Counted from the stretch's first letter, positions 4,797 through 13,498 are shown. The stretch is 13,498 bases of DNA from SIG710 sp045648605 (GCA_045648605.1 JAZROG010000039.1:1-13498), one strand, 5' to 3'. Notes: generated from the letters alone by a model not told the origin. Made by a program: numbers and translations.

Positions 4797-5621
4797 ATGC
4801 TGAAAAGAATTATTACCTCGGTTGTGGGAGTTGCGATACTGATTCCGATTCTGTGGTTTTCGGATACATATCTTTTTGTGGGCGCAATGTCCATAGTTTC
4901 GGTCATAGGCTGTTTTGAGCTTATGAAATGTATCAAGGTCAATGAAAATTATTGGCTTTCGATCCCTCAGTATCTTTTGGCACTTGCAATGCCGATGCTT
5001 ATAAGGCTTGGCGGTGGCTCTGCCATATATTTTAAGGCGGCAATTTTTGCCCATGTTGTATATCTTTTGTATCTTTTTGCCGTTGCTGTCTTTTCACATG
5101 GCAAAATAAAGGTGGGTCAGATAGCAATGACCTTTGCGCTCTGCTTGTATATCGATGTAGGCTTTGGCTCAATAATACTTTTGAGAGACTATGAGAGCGC
5201 AGGCGTATATCTTTTCCTGCTTACATTTATTGGCGCTTGGATGACCGATATTTTCGCTTATTTCTGCGGTCTTGCATTCGGAAAGCATAAGCTTATTCCT
5301 GATGTTTCGCCAAAGAAAACCATTGAGGGAAGCATTGGCGGCATAATCTTTTGTGCTGTGGGTTATATAGTTTACGGTCTTATAGTTTCAAGAGTTTTTG
5401 ATGTGGAAATGAACATCATTGCCCTTGGAATTTTCGGACTTATAATTTCGGTGGTTGCTCAGATAGGTGACCTTTCGGCTTCTCTTATCAAGAGGGAATA
5501 CGATGTCAAGGATTATGGCTCGCTTTTCCCCGGACACGGTGGAGTTCTTGACCGCTTTGACAGCGTTCTTGCTGTATCCTGCGTGCTTATGGTGCTTGTA
5601 TATTCCTATAATATCGTTTGA
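4797..5621 (+). CDS. cdsA: Phosphatidate cytidylyltransferase (CDP-diacylglycerol synthase)
   Basis: CdsA converts phosphatidic acid and CTP to CDP-diacylglycerol, the branch point of phospholipid synthesis, in the cytoplasmic membrane. The 274-aa protein is a chain of about eight hydrophobic segments (for example 5-20, 28-40, 57-70, 80-99, 108-128, 136-160, 180-198, 205-225 and 256-272). The S-P-K-K-T-I-E-G motif is at 171-178. The full family signature runs from S229-L-I-K-R through K-D-Y-G-S-L-F-P-G-H-G-G to D252-R-F-D255, which holds the catalytic metal-binding aspartates. The start ATG 4797 is 10 bp after uppS and its weak Shine-Dalgarno (aaggtg, 4785-4790) overlaps the uppS stop codon, suggesting translational coupling. 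Length and position are typical. Confidence 0.97.
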   Translation: MLKRIITSVVGVAILIPILWFSDTYLFVGAMSIVSVIGCFELMKCIKVNENYWLSIPQYLLALAMPMLIRLGGGSAIYFKAAIFAHVVYLLYLFAVAVFSHGKIKVGQIAMTFALCLYIDVGFGSIILLRDYESAGVYLFLLTFIGAWMTDIFAYFCGLAFGKHKLIPDVSPKKTIEGSIGGIIFCAVGYIVYGLIVSRVFDVEMNIIALGIFGLIISVVAQIGDLSASLIKREYDVKDYGSLFPGHGGVLDRFDSVLAVSCVLMVLVYSYNIV

Positions 5622-5629
5622 GGTGCATG

Positions 5630-6799
5630 ATGGAAAAGGGAAGGTCTGTTATAATTCTCGGCTCAACGGGGTCTGTTGGTACACAGGCTCTTGATGTTGC
5701 GAGAAAAGAAGGACATATAGTAAAGGCAGTCAGCGCAAACAGAGATGTGAAAAATGTTGAGGAGCAGGTAAGATTTTTCGGCTGTGAGGCTTGTGCCATG
5801 GCAGATGAGGAAGCGGCAAAGGAGCTTAAAATCAAGCTTGCGGACACCTCTGTAAAGGTGTATTCTACCTCTGACGGTATAAATGAGATGATTTTTGAGA
5901 GCGACGCATCTGTTGCTCTCAACTCGATTATAGGTGAGGCGGGACTTATGCCCACCATAACCGCTCTGAAAAGCGGAAAGGATATTGCCCTTGCAAATAA
6001 AGAATCTCTTGTGGTGGGCGGCGAGATAGTTATGCCTCTTGCAAGAGAAAGGGGACTTTCGATACTTCCCGTTGACAGCGAGCATTGCGCCATTGCACAG
6101 TGCCTTCGCGCTGGCAAGCAAGAGGAAATTAAAAAACTGATACTCACGGCATCGGGCGGCCCATTCTACGGAAAAAAGCGCTCGGAGCTACAAAAAATTA
6201 CCCCTGCAGACGCTCTTGCGCATCCAACCTGGTCGATGGGGCAAAAAATTACCATTGACAGTGCTACAATGATGAACAAGGGATTTGAGGTCATTGAAGC
6301 GGCTCATCTTTTCGGAGTTTCTGCCGATAGGATAGAGGTGGTGGTGCAGAGAGAAAGTATAATCCACTCGATGGTGGAATATATTGATAACAGTATCATT
6401 GCGCAGATGAGCGTTCCCGATATGAGGCTCTGCGTTCAGTATGCTCTGTCATCCCCGGCTAGATATGAAGCGGTGATAGACGAGCTTGATTTCGGAAAGC
6501 TGACGAGTATCAGCTTCGGTAAGCCCGATATGGAGACCTTTGTCCTCCTTAAATCCGCCCTTGAATGTCTTTCAATGGGCGGTGCGATGGGGGCGGTGCT
6601 CAATGCCGCAAATGAAATTGCAGTTTCTGCTTTTCTTTCCGAAAAAATTGGATTTACCGATATTTTCGATTGTGTTACAAGCACTGTTTCATCCCTTTCG
6701 GAGATGAAAAATGTTCACGATCTTGAAGGCATTTTAAATGCCGATAAGGAAGCGCGCGCCCTTGCGTCTTCCTTGGTTAATACGATAAAAAGGAAGTGA
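5630..6799 (+). CDS. dxr: 1-deoxy-D-xylulose 5-phosphate reductoisomerase
   Basis: Dxr (IspC) makes 2-C-methyl-D-erythritol 4-phosphate with NADPH, the committed step of the MEP isoprenoid pathway. With the start at ATG 5630 the protein has 389 aa. Motifs are the NADPH loop G11-S-T-G-S-V-G17, L121-A-N-K-E-S-L-V, the metal ligands D149 and E151 in VDSEH, the substrate-binding S-G-G-P-F (175-179) and N216-K-G-F-E220 supplying the third metal ligand. TTG 5618 and ATG 5627 are upstream in-frame alternatives. ATG 5630 has the best spacing (6 bases) from gagg at 5620-5623, which overlaps the cdsA stop. The gap to cdsA is 8 bp. The gene ends overlapping the rseP start (GTGA). Confidence 0.97.
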   Translation: MEKGRSVIILGSTGSVGTQALDVARKEGHIVKAVSANRDVKNVEEQVRFFGCEACAMADEEAAKELKIKLADTSVKVYSTSDGINEMIFESDASVALNSIIGEAGLMPTITALKSGKDIALANKESLVVGGEIVMPLARERGLSILPVDSEHCAIAQCLRAGKQEEIKKLILTASGGPFYGKKRSELQKITPADALAHPTWSMGQKITIDSATMMNKGFEVIEAAHLFGVSADRIEVVVQRESIIHSMVEYIDNSIIAQMSVPDMRLCVQYALSSPARYEAVIDELDFGKLTSISFGKPDMETFVLLKSALECLSMGGAMGAVLNAANEIAVSAFLSEKIGFTDIFDCVTSTVSSLSEMKNVHDLEGILNADKEARALASSLVNTIKRK

Positions 6800-7830
6800 T
6801 TTCCATAGGATTCTGGTCAATTCCCATAGCTCTTTTGATCTTCGGATGCCTTATCTTTATCCACGAATTCGGTCATTTTATAACCGCCCGAATTTTTGGA
6901 GTTACCATAAAGGAATTTGCCATCGGAATGGGCCCGAAGCTCATTTCAAAAACATCAAAAAAGAGCGGCACAGCATATTCATGGCGCCTTTTTCCCATTG
7001 GCGGATATGTGAGCATGGAGGGGGAGAATGAAGCCTCAGAGGATGCCAACGCTTTTGGAAATAAGGCTGTTTGGAAGCGTTTGATAATTACAGTTGCAGG
7101 CGCTTTTATGAATGTTGTACTTGGCATAGTGCTGATGTTCATTCTTGTTTTTATAACAAAGTCGCTTGCTTCAAATACTATTGCCGAATTCAGAGAAAAT
7201 TCGGTCAGCAGCTCTTCTCTTATGGTGAATGATACAGTTCTCGCGGTTGAGAATGTAGCGGTAAATACCGGAAATGAGCTTGTATATGAGATAATGCATA
7301 AGGGCGCAAAGCCACTTACTCTTACCGTTATCAGAAACGGAGAGAAGATAATTTTGCATGATGTATCCTTTGGAAGCATGACAGAGGCGGGCTACACCTT
7401 CGGAGAGGTGGATTTTTATGTTTATTCCGAAGCACCCACTTTTCCCAATCTGCTGAAGCACGCATTCTTCCGCTCGATTTCCACAGTTAAGATGATATGG
7501 GATTCCGTTATTGATCTTTTTACCGGAAAATACGGGGTTGATGCGATTTCAGGTCCTGTTGGAACCACCACTGCCATAGGTGAGGCGGCAAGCGCAGGTG
7601 GGACAAATCTGCTTTTCATTGTTGTTATTATAACGATGAATCTGGGAGTTATGAATCTTCTTCCTTTTCCCGCTCTTGACGGAGGAAGAATTCTGTTCCT
7701 TCTCATCGAGCTTGTACGCAGAAAACCGCTGAAGGCAGAGGTTGAGGGATATATAAATTTTGCGGGACTTGTGATTCTTTTTGGATTTATGATATTTATA
7801 ACCTTTAAGGATATTATAGGACTGATATGA
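6796..7830 (+). CDS. rseP: Site-2-type intramembrane zinc metalloprotease
   Basis: RseP/RasP cleaves substrates inside the membrane, such as anti-sigma factors, remnant signal peptides and division proteins. The 344-aa protein has the zinc motif H23-E-F-G-H27 in the first transmembrane segment and a G-M-G-P-K sequence after it. A second transmembrane segment lies at 96-122, a single PDZ-like domain at about 125-205, and the N-L-L-P-F-P-A-L-D295-G-G third-ligand motif at 287-297. A last transmembrane segment is at 321-338. The GTG at 6796 overlaps the dxr stop by 4 bp, but its Shine-Dalgarno (agga, 6791-6794) is only 1 base away, which is unusually close; translation may depend on coupling to dxr, or begin at a rare codon slightly downstream (ATT 6799 or ATA 6805). 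Its natural substrate cannot be told from the window. Confidence 0.95.
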   Translation: MISIGFWSIPIALLIFGCLIFIHEFGHFITARIFGVTIKEFAIGMGPKLISKTSKKSGTAYSWRLFPIGGYVSMEGENEASEDANAFGNKAVWKRLIITVAGAFMNVVLGIVLMFILVFITKSLASNTIAEFRENSVSSSSLMVNDTVLAVENVAVNTGNELVYEIMHKGAKPLTLTVIRNGEKIILHDVSFGSMTEAGYTFGEVDFYVYSEAPTFPNLLKHAFFRSISTVKMIWDSVIDLFTGKYGVDAISGPVGTTTAIGEAASAGGTNLLFIVVIITMNLGVMNLLPFPALDGGRILFLLIELVRRKPLKAEVEGYINFAGLVILFGFMIFITFKDIIGLI

Positions 7831-8909
7831 AATATAACGAGATAAGAAAAAAGACAAATGAGGTCAAAATCGGCGGTATTGCTATTGGTGGTAATAATAA
7901 AATTGCCATTCAATCTATGACCAATACCGACACAAGAGATTTTGAAGCCACAAAGGCGCAAATTTTGGCTCTTGAGGGCGCGGGATGTGATATCGTAAGA
8001 ATTACAGTTCCCGATCTTGAAGCCGCAGAGACAGTAAAAAAGCTCAAGGGAACAGATATAAATATCCCCATCGTTGCGGATATTCATTTTGATCACAGAA
8101 TTGCACTGAAATGCGCCGAATACGGCATAGATAAGATAAGAATAAACCCCGGAAATATCGGCGGCGACGAAAATGTTAAGGCTGTTGCCGATGCTTGCCG
8201 TCGCGGTAATATTCCCATAAGAATAGGTGTCAACGGCGGCTCACTTGAAAAGCATCTTCTCCAAAAGCATGGAGGACCGACTCCTATGGCACTTGCCGAG
8301 AGTGCAATGTATCATGCCTCGCTTCTCGAAAAATTTGATTTTTACAATACCGTAATTTCAATTAAGGCATCAAATGTGCCCGATATGATAAGGGCAAACA
8401 GGCTGGTTTCCGAGATGTGCGATTATCCTCTGCATATTGGTGTAACCGAGGCAGGGGGCGCTGAAATGGGGCTTGTAAAAAGCTCTGTTGGAGTTGGCTC
8501 GCTTCTTTGCGACGGAATAGGCGACACCTTGCGTGTTTCGCTTACAGCAGACCCCACCGAGGAGATAGCTGCGGCAAAAAAGATACTTAATGCAGTTGGT
8601 ATCGAGGGGCAGAGCGGAATGAATATCGTCAGCTGTCCCACCTGCGGAAGAACAAAGATAGACCTTATCGCTCTTTCCTCCCGCTTTGAGGATGCTGCAA
8701 GGCGAGAGGGACTTATGGATATGCCCATAAAGGTAGCGCTTATGGGATGCGTCGTAAACGGACCGGGCGAAGCGAGAGAGGCAGACATCGGAATTGCCGG
8801 AGGGCAAGGAGAGGCTGTCCTTATATCAAAGGGAGAGATTATCAGAAAAATTCCCGAAGAGAATATAATAGAAACACTCATAGAGGAAATAAAAAAGTAT
8901 AAAAAGTAA
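7827..8909 (+). CDS. ispG: 4-hydroxy-3-methylbut-2-enyl diphosphate synthase
   Basis: IspG (GcpE) reduces methylerythritol cyclodiphosphate to HMBPP, the sixth enzymatic step of the MEP pathway, using a [4Fe-4S] cluster and electrons from flavodoxin or ferredoxin. The 360-aa protein has the N-terminal TIM-barrel part with IQSMTNTDTRD (28-38) and R-I-N-P-G-N-I-G (105-112). The C-terminal cluster domain has C270-x2-C273, C308 and E315 as the cluster ligands (N-G-P-G-E at 311-315). It is the short bacterial form without the plant-type insertion. The ATG overlaps the rseP stop (ATGA), with agga at 7818-7821. The enzyme is oxygen-sensitive, which fits an anaerobic host. With dxr, it supplies precursors for UppS. 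Confidence 0.98.
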   Translation: MKYNEIRKKTNEVKIGGIAIGGNNKIAIQSMTNTDTRDFEATKAQILALEGAGCDIVRITVPDLEAAETVKKLKGTDINIPIVADIHFDHRIALKCAEYGIDKIRINPGNIGGDENVKAVADACRRGNIPIRIGVNGGSLEKHLLQKHGGPTPMALAESAMYHASLLEKFDFYNTVISIKASNVPDMIRANRLVSEMCDYPLHIGVTEAGGAEMGLVKSSVGVGSLLCDGIGDTLRVSLTADPTEEIAAAKKILNAVGIEGQSGMNIVSCPTCGRTKIDLIALSSRFEDAARREGLMDMPIKVALMGCVVNGPGEAREADIGIAGGQGEAVLISKGEIIRKIPEENIIETLIEEIKKYKK

Positions 8910-8924
8910 TTTAAGAGGAAAAAC

Positions 8925-11900
8925 ATGGCTGAGAAAAAACTTACGGAGATACTGAAAAAATACGAGCCGGATGAGAGAAGCAGAAATCTTCTTGACGAGG
9001 CATATGATTTCAGCATAAGAGCGGATAAGGATGCGAAAATGCTGGAAATAAAGGCTCATTTTCCCCGTATTATTGATAAAAAGGTGATATATAGAATAGA
9101 GGAGGGCATAAGAGTTAGCTATGCTCTTGCTTCCGTGCGCATTTTGCCTGTATATGATCCTTCTTTTTTCAGCTATGATTATCTTCCACAGGTGCTTCTT
9201 GAAACAGAGAGAGTCGGAAGCGTTGCAAGAGGATTTTTTAATCACTATGAATGCACCATGGAGGGAACGGAGATCCTCATAAAGATACCTTTTTCTCCCG
9301 ACGGAGTTGCTTTTGTCTGCGATGCAAAGACTCCAAGGATAATAGAGAACATAATAAAGAGCGAATTTGGTCTTACATATCATGTTACCCTTGATAATTC
9401 GGCAAATTACATGGATTATGTGAATCCCGCCGTCACCCGACTCCGTGAATATGAGGAAAGATATAATAGGGGAGTCGGAGGTGCCTTCAGAGAAAGCGAA
9501 TCCGCGGGTGATACGGGTGATGATGAGGGCTTTGTCTCTCTTTCAAGCGTTGATACACTGTATGCGGGTATAAACGGAACTCCGAGGACAGAGGACGGAA
9601 CGGTAAAAATAGGAAATAACAGCTTTAATATTTCCGAGCCTGAATTTATCTGGGGTGAGCCATTTGAGATAAACCCTGTGGGTATTTCATTCCTTAAAAG
9701 ACCGTCGGGAAGCACTGTTATCGTTGGTGAGGTATTCTCATACAGCAGCGAGACCACAAGAAACAGCCAGGATCACTATGATGTTATCTTTGGTGTTTTT
9801 GACGGATATACTTCCATCGATGTTTTCAGATGTAATGTTGATGAGGACACAAATAAAAAGCTTGGAAAGACCTTTGGAATTGGGACAACGGTTGCCATAA
9901 AGGGTAGAGTCGTTGCAGGTCAGGGTCTTCCTTTTATGGGATATAAGTCAAAGGAAAATCCCGTCTCTGATATGGTCATCGAGCTTGAGGGCGCGGCTGC
10001 CATAAAGAAGCTGAAGCGCAAGGACAATGCACCCGTGAAGCGCATTGAGCTTCATATGCACACAAATATGTCGCAGATGGACGCAATAGCATCTCCAAAG
10101 GATGTTGTTAAGCTTGCCAATAGCTGGGGACACAGTGCCATTGCCATAACAGACCACGGAAATGTACAGGCATTCCCCGATGCCATGCTTTGCTCGGAGA
10201 AAACAGGACAAAAGGTTATCTACGGCATGGAAGCATACTTTGTAAACGATGCAAAGGGCGGTCTCGGTACGGACTATAATGGAAAATTTACCGACGAGCT
10301 TGTTGTTTTCGATATCGAGACAACGGGACTTTCGGTGCTTAATTGCGGTATTACCGAAATAGGTGCGGTGAAGATAAAGGACGGACAGGTTATTGATGTT
10401 TTCAATACCTTTGTTGACCCCGAAAGACCGATTCCCGAGGATGTATCAAAGCTTACGGGAATTACCGACGAGATGGTAAAGGGCGCACCGAAATCGGGAG
10501 AGGCGATACGAAGCTTTCTTGATTTTTGCGGCGGAGATCTTCTTCTTGCGCATAATGCCAATTTTGATATTGGCTTTATCCGTCATTATGCTATCGCAAA
10601 CGGTATTGAATTTAATAACCCTTATGTGGATACCGTTGCAATTTCAAGATTTATAAATGAGGATATAAAGAATCATAAGCTCAATACCCTTGCGGAATAT
10701 TTTCGTCTGGGTGATTTCAACCACCATAGGGCAAGCGATGATGCGGAAATGCTTGCGAATATCTTCTTTGCAATGTGTCAGAAGATGGAGAAATTCGATT
10801 GGGAAAGATTTGGCGATCTTGATAGAGAAATGAAGGGAAATACAGACCCGCTTCAGCTTCCTTCCTATCACCAGATAATTCTTGTGAAGAATAAAGTCGG
10901 TCTGCGCAATCTTTATGAGCTTATAAGCAACAGCTATATTAAATATTATAAGAGAAATCCTAGAATCCCAAAAAGTGAACTGATGAAACACAGAGAGGGA
11001 CTTATCATTGGATCTGCCTGTGAGGCGGGAGAGCTTTTCAGGGCTATTCTTGAGGGAGCTTCCGAGGATGATATCGAAAAGATAGTTGAATTTTACGATT
11101 ATCTTGAAATTCAGCCTATATGCAACAATCGATTCCTCATTGCAGAGGGCAAGGCTGGCAGCGATGAGGACCTTCGTGAGCTTAATCGCAAGGTTGTCGC
11201 TCTCGGAGAAAAATATAATAAGCCCGTTTGTGCTACTTGCGATGCTCATTTTCTTAATAAAGAAGATGAGATAAGCCGAAAGATACTTCTTGCATCTATG
11301 AAATTCAAGGATGCGGATAAGGATATCGGACTTTACCTCCGTACAACAGAGGAAATGCTTGAAGAATTTGCGTATCTTGGCGAGGAAAAGGCATATGAGG
11401 TAGTAGTTACAAATACCAATCTCATAGCCGATATGATCGAGAAAGTCAGGCCTATTCCGGAGGGAACTTACACTCCTAATATGGAGGGTGCAGAGGAAGA
11501 TCTACAGAATATGTGCTGGGAGAGGGCAAAGAAGATATATGGCGATCCTCTTCCCGATATTGTAAGAGAAAGACTTGATAAGGAGCTTACCTCTATCATC
11601 AAAAACGGCTTTGCGGTGCTTTATATGATTGCCCAGAAGCTTGTTTGGTATAGCGAAAGCCAAGGATATCTTGTTGGCTCGCGAGGCTCTGTTGGCTCAT
11701 CCTTTGTTGCAAATATGGCGGGTATTTCCGAGGTTAATTCCTTGCCGCCACACTATTATTGTCCCAAATGTCAGTATTCGCAGTTTTTTACAGACGGTAG
11801 CGTTGGCTCGGGCTTTGACCTTCCCGATGCTGTTTGTCCAAAATGCGGCGAAAAGCTTATCGGTGACGGTCACGATATCCCCTTTGAGACCTTCCTTGGC

Positions 11901-13340
11901 TTCTATGGAGATAAATCCCCCGATATCGACCTTAATTTCTCGGGCGAGGTGCAGGGAAAGGTACATAAATATACCGAGGAGCTTTTCGGAAAGGAAAACG
12001 TGTTCCGTGCGGGAACTCTCGGTACTCTTGCGGATAAGACCGCCTTTGGTTATATTGCAAAATACCTTGAGGAGCGCAAGCTGAAGCTGGGCATTTCCGA
12101 GGTCAACCATATGATCAGCACCATTGTCGGTGTTAAGAGGACAACGGGTCAGCACCCGGGCGGAATCATAGTTGTCCCGAGGGAATATTCAATTTATGAC
12201 TTCACGCCTATTCAGCATCCCGCTGATGACCCGAAATCGGATATTTTGACAACTCATTATGCTTTTTCATATCTCCATGACACCATCCTTAAGCTCGACG
12301 AGCTTGGACACGATGTGCCTACCAAGTATAAGATGATTGAAACCTACAGCGGAACGGACGTTATGAAGATAAAAATGAATGATGAAGAGGTATATAAGCT
12401 TTTCGAATCAACAGAGCCTCTCGGTGTTTCGCCCGAGGAGATCGGAGTTCCACTCGGAACTCTCGGACTTCCCGAGTTTGGAACAAAATTCATCATCGGA
12501 GTGCTTCAAACCGCAAAGCCCAAGAATTTTGCGGACCTTCTTCAGATATCGGGACTTACCCACGGAACAGGCTGTTGGCTTGGTAACGCGGACGAGCTGA
12601 TCAAAAAGGGAATATGTAATATTTCCAACGTTATCGGGTGCCGAGACGATATTATGAATGCTCTTATCAGATACGGTCTTAACAATTCTGATGCTTTTAA
12701 GATAATGGAGAGCGTAAGAAAGGGTAAGGGACTTACCCCCGAATGGGAGCAGAATATGACCGAGCACGGAGTTCCCGATTGGTATATCGAATCCTGCAAA
12801 AAGATCAAATATATGTTCCCGAAGGCTCATGCGGCGGCATACGTTATGTCAGCGATACGCCTTGCCTGGTATAAGGTGCATATGCCTATTATGTTCTACT
12901 GCGCAATGTTCACGGCGGCAGGCGGTGAAGTTGATTCCGAGATCGTTATGGGCGGAAAGCGCAAGGTAAGAATGGTCATAGACGAGATCGAACGCAAGGG
13001 AAGAGAAGCGACAGCAAAGGAAAAGGGACAGGTAAGTACCCTTATGCTTGTAAACGAGTGCCTTTCAAGAGGAGTAAAAATACTTGGAGTTAATATCAAT
13101 AAATCCGAGGCTAAAAAATTCAAGCCTGAGGGTGATGCCATAAGACTTCCGTTCATTTCACTTCCCGGACTTGGCGAAAGCGTTGCGGAAGCCATTGTAA
13201 ATGAACGCGAAAAGGAGCCGTTCTTCTCGGTTGAGGATATGCAGATAAGGGCAAAGGTGTCAAATTCCATTATTGAGCTTCTCCGAAAGAATAACGCCTT
13301 TGACGGCGTTGCCGAGACCGCACAGCTTACATTTTTCTGA
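8925..13340 (+). CDS. polC: DNA polymerase III PolC (Gram-positive replicative polymerase)
   Basis: PolC is the main leading-strand polymerase of low-GC Gram-positives, with a built-in 3'-5' proofreading exonuclease. The 1471-aa protein is slightly longer than the usual 1430-1450. Domains in order are an N-terminal region (1 to about 240, with an acidic linker near 185-200), an OB fold (about 255-365), and the first PHP part from H377-M-H379. The DnaQ-like exonuclease, inserted in PHP, runs about 458-630 with D463-I-E465 and H601-R-A-S-D605; the rest of PHP follows. The polymerase core has S919-R-G-S-V-G-S and a four-cysteine zinc site (C946, C949, C971, C974). The catalytic D1000-I-D1002 and T1073-T-G-Q-H-P-G-G come next, and a helix-hairpin-helix lies near 1413-1424. 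The start ATG 8925 has agagga (8914-8919) upstream. It is 15 bp after ispG and ends the operon. No frameshift or missing key residue is visible. Confidence 0.98.
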   Translation: MAEKKLTEILKKYEPDERSRNLLDEAYDFSIRADKDAKMLEIKAHFPRIIDKKVIYRIEEGIRVSYALASVRILPVYDPSFFSYDYLPQVLLETERVGSVARGFFNHYECTMEGTEILIKIPFSPDGVAFVCDAKTPRIIENIIKSEFGLTYHVTLDNSANYMDYVNPAVTRLREYEERYNRGVGGAFRESESAGDTGDDEGFVSLSSVDTLYAGINGTPRTEDGTVKIGNNSFNISEPEFIWGEPFEINPVGISFLKRPSGSTVIVGEVFSYSSETTRNSQDHYDVIFGVFDGYTSIDVFRCNVDEDTNKKLGKTFGIGTTVAIKGRVVAGQGLPFMGYKSKENPVSDMVIELEGAAAIKKLKRKDNAPVKRIELHMHTNMSQMDAIASPKDVVKLANSWGHSAIAITDHGNVQAFPDAMLCSEKTGQKVIYGMEAYFVNDAKGGLGTDYNGKFTDELVVFDIETTGLSVLNCGITEIGAVKIKDGQVIDVFNTFVDPERPIPEDVSKLTGITDEMVKGAPKSGEAIRSFLDFCGGDLLLAHNANFDIGFIRHYAIANGIEFNNPYVDTVAISRFINEDIKNHKLNTLAEYFRLGDFNHHRASDDAEMLANIFFAMCQKMEKFDWERFGDLDREMKGNTDPLQLPSYHQIILVKNKVGLRNLYELISNSYIKYYKRNPRIPKSELMKHREGLIIGSACEAGELFRAILEGASEDDIEKIVEFYDYLEIQPICNNRFLIAEGKAGSDEDLRELNRKVVALGEKYNKPVCATCDAHFLNKEDEISRKILLASMKFKDADKDIGLYLRTTEEMLEEFAYLGEEKAYEVVVTNTNLIADMIEKVRPIPEGTYTPNMEGAEEDLQNMCWERAKKIYGDPLPDIVRERLDKELTSIIKNGFAVLYMIAQKLVWYSESQGYLVGSRGSVGSSFVANMAGISEVNSLPPHYYCPKCQYSQFFTDGSVGSGFDLPDAVCPKCGEKLIGDGHDIPFETFLGFYGDKSPDIDLNFSGEVQGKVHKYTEELFGKENVFRAGTLGTLADKTAFGYIAKYLEERKLKLGISEVNHMISTIVGVKRTTGQHPGGIIVVPREYSIYDFTPIQHPADDPKSDILTTHYAFSYLHDTILKLDELGHDVPTKYKMIETYSGTDVMKIKMNDEEVYKLFESTEPLGVSPEEIGVPLGTLGLPEFGTKFIIGVLQTAKPKNFADLLQISGLTHGTGCWLGNADELIKKGICNISNVIGCRDDIMNALIRYGLNNSDAFKIMESVRKGKGLTPEWEQNMTEHGVPDWYIESCKKIKYMFPKAHAAAYVMSAIRLAWYKVHMPIMFYCAMFTAAGGEVDSEIVMGGKRKVRMVIDEIERKGREATAKEKGQVSTLMLVNECLSRGVKILGVNINKSEAKKFKPEGDAIRLPFISLPGLGESVAEAIVNEREKEPFFSVEDMQIRAKVSNSIIELLRKNNAFDGVAETAQLTFF

Positions 13341-13356
13341 TCTTTAAATAAAATTG

Positions 13357-13390
13357 AGCCGGGCTGCATCGCAGCTCGGCTATTGCGTTT
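13357..13390 (+). terminator. Hairpin terminator after polC
   Basis: The arms agccgggctgc (13357-13367) and gcagctcggct (13371-13381) form an 11-bp stem with one G-U pair and a 3-base loop, 16 bases after the polC stop. The following tract (attgcgttt) is only partly T-rich, so termination is likely but may not be strong. Confidence 0.7.
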
Positions 13391-13495
13391 AAATAGGAAT
13401 TTATCGGTGAGATGAAAAACGCAAATCTGTAGGGGACGGCGACCTCGACGTCCCCTACAAACAAATGTCTCGGCCTGTTCGAGAAATTCCTGTTT
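13391..13495. repeat. Palindromic intergenic repeat element (copy C)
   Basis: The ends aaataggaattt (13391-13402) and aaattcctgttt (13484-13495) form a 12-bp inverted repeat with one mismatch. Inside is a 9-bp hairpin, gtaggggac (13429-13437) with gtcccctac (13450-13458), around a 12-base loop. Its right half matches 117-162 at 44 of 46 positions, while its termini match the 181-bp element at 2383-2563. It is 105 bp, non-coding and directly after the polC terminator. No duplication of flanking sequence is obvious. Confidence 0.78.
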
Positions 13496-13498
13496 ATC

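Noticed and set aside
7422..8096. Minus-strand open frame of 224 codons across the rseP-ispG junction
   Set aside because: It is antisense to two confidently identified genes, has no recognisable domain, and is best explained as a shadow of their codon bias.
10644..11249. Minus-strand open frame of 201 codons inside polC
   Set aside because: It is fully contained in the polymerase gene in antisense, with low-complexity, leucine/isoleucine-rich translation and no start signals.
8925..13340. PolC length of 1471 aa considered as a sign of an inserted domain or intein
   Set aside because: All expected domains follow each other without an unexplained block; the small excess appears spread over the N-terminal region and linkers.

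Overview
The window looks like chromosomal DNA of an anaerobic, low-to-moderate-GC Firmicute, most likely a clostridial (Oscillospirales/Ruminococcaceae-like) gut bacterium. The reasons are the C-family replicative polymerase PolC, the gene order uppS-cdsA-dxr-rseP-ispG-polC, a superoxide reductase (desulfoferrodoxin) plus ferritin oxygen-defence pair, AGGAGG-type ribosome binding sites, sigma-A-like promoters and GC-rich palindromic intergenic repeats. I see no tRNA, rRNA, CRISPR array, prophage or transposase gene. The genus assignment is inference.

Positions 1-306 hold the right end of a repeat element, a terminator-like hairpin, and the promoter and leader of thioredoxin (trxA, 307-612). 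A Crp/Fnr-family regulator (604-1278, minus strand) converges on trxA, and the two coding ends overlap by 9 bp. The regulator diverges from a two-gene operon of superoxide reductase (1424-1807) and ferritin (1825-2337), which ends in a strong terminator. The trxA and superoxide reductase promoters each carry a TGTGA-N5-TCACN palindrome starting exactly 36 bp upstream of the -10 start (centre to -10 start, 29 bp). The regulator's recognition helix (R188-E189-x-x-S192-R193) is of the type that reads TGTGA. The segment therefore reads as a self-contained redox/oxygen-defence regulon.

Positions 2338-2709 contain no gene. They hold the terminator, a 181-bp element with perfect 12-bp terminal inverted repeats, and a sigma-A-like promoter. 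That promoter starts a tightly packed eight-gene operon, pyrH-frr-uppS-cdsA-dxr-rseP-ispG-polC (2710-13340). It links UMP synthesis, ribosome recycling, undecaprenyl and phospholipid precursor synthesis, two steps of the MEP isoprenoid pathway, an intramembrane protease and the replicative DNA polymerase. Dxr and IspG feed the isoprenoid precursors that UppS condenses, and CdsA makes CDP-diacylglycerol. The operon ends in a hairpin followed by another repeat element that shares termini with the 181-bp element and shares sequence with the element at the left edge.

The genes are all of recognisable families. The less ordinary parts are the putative regulon logic at 198-1426, with a non-FNR, non-CRP sensor domain, and the family of modular palindromic elements with shared ends and exchangeable hairpin cores.
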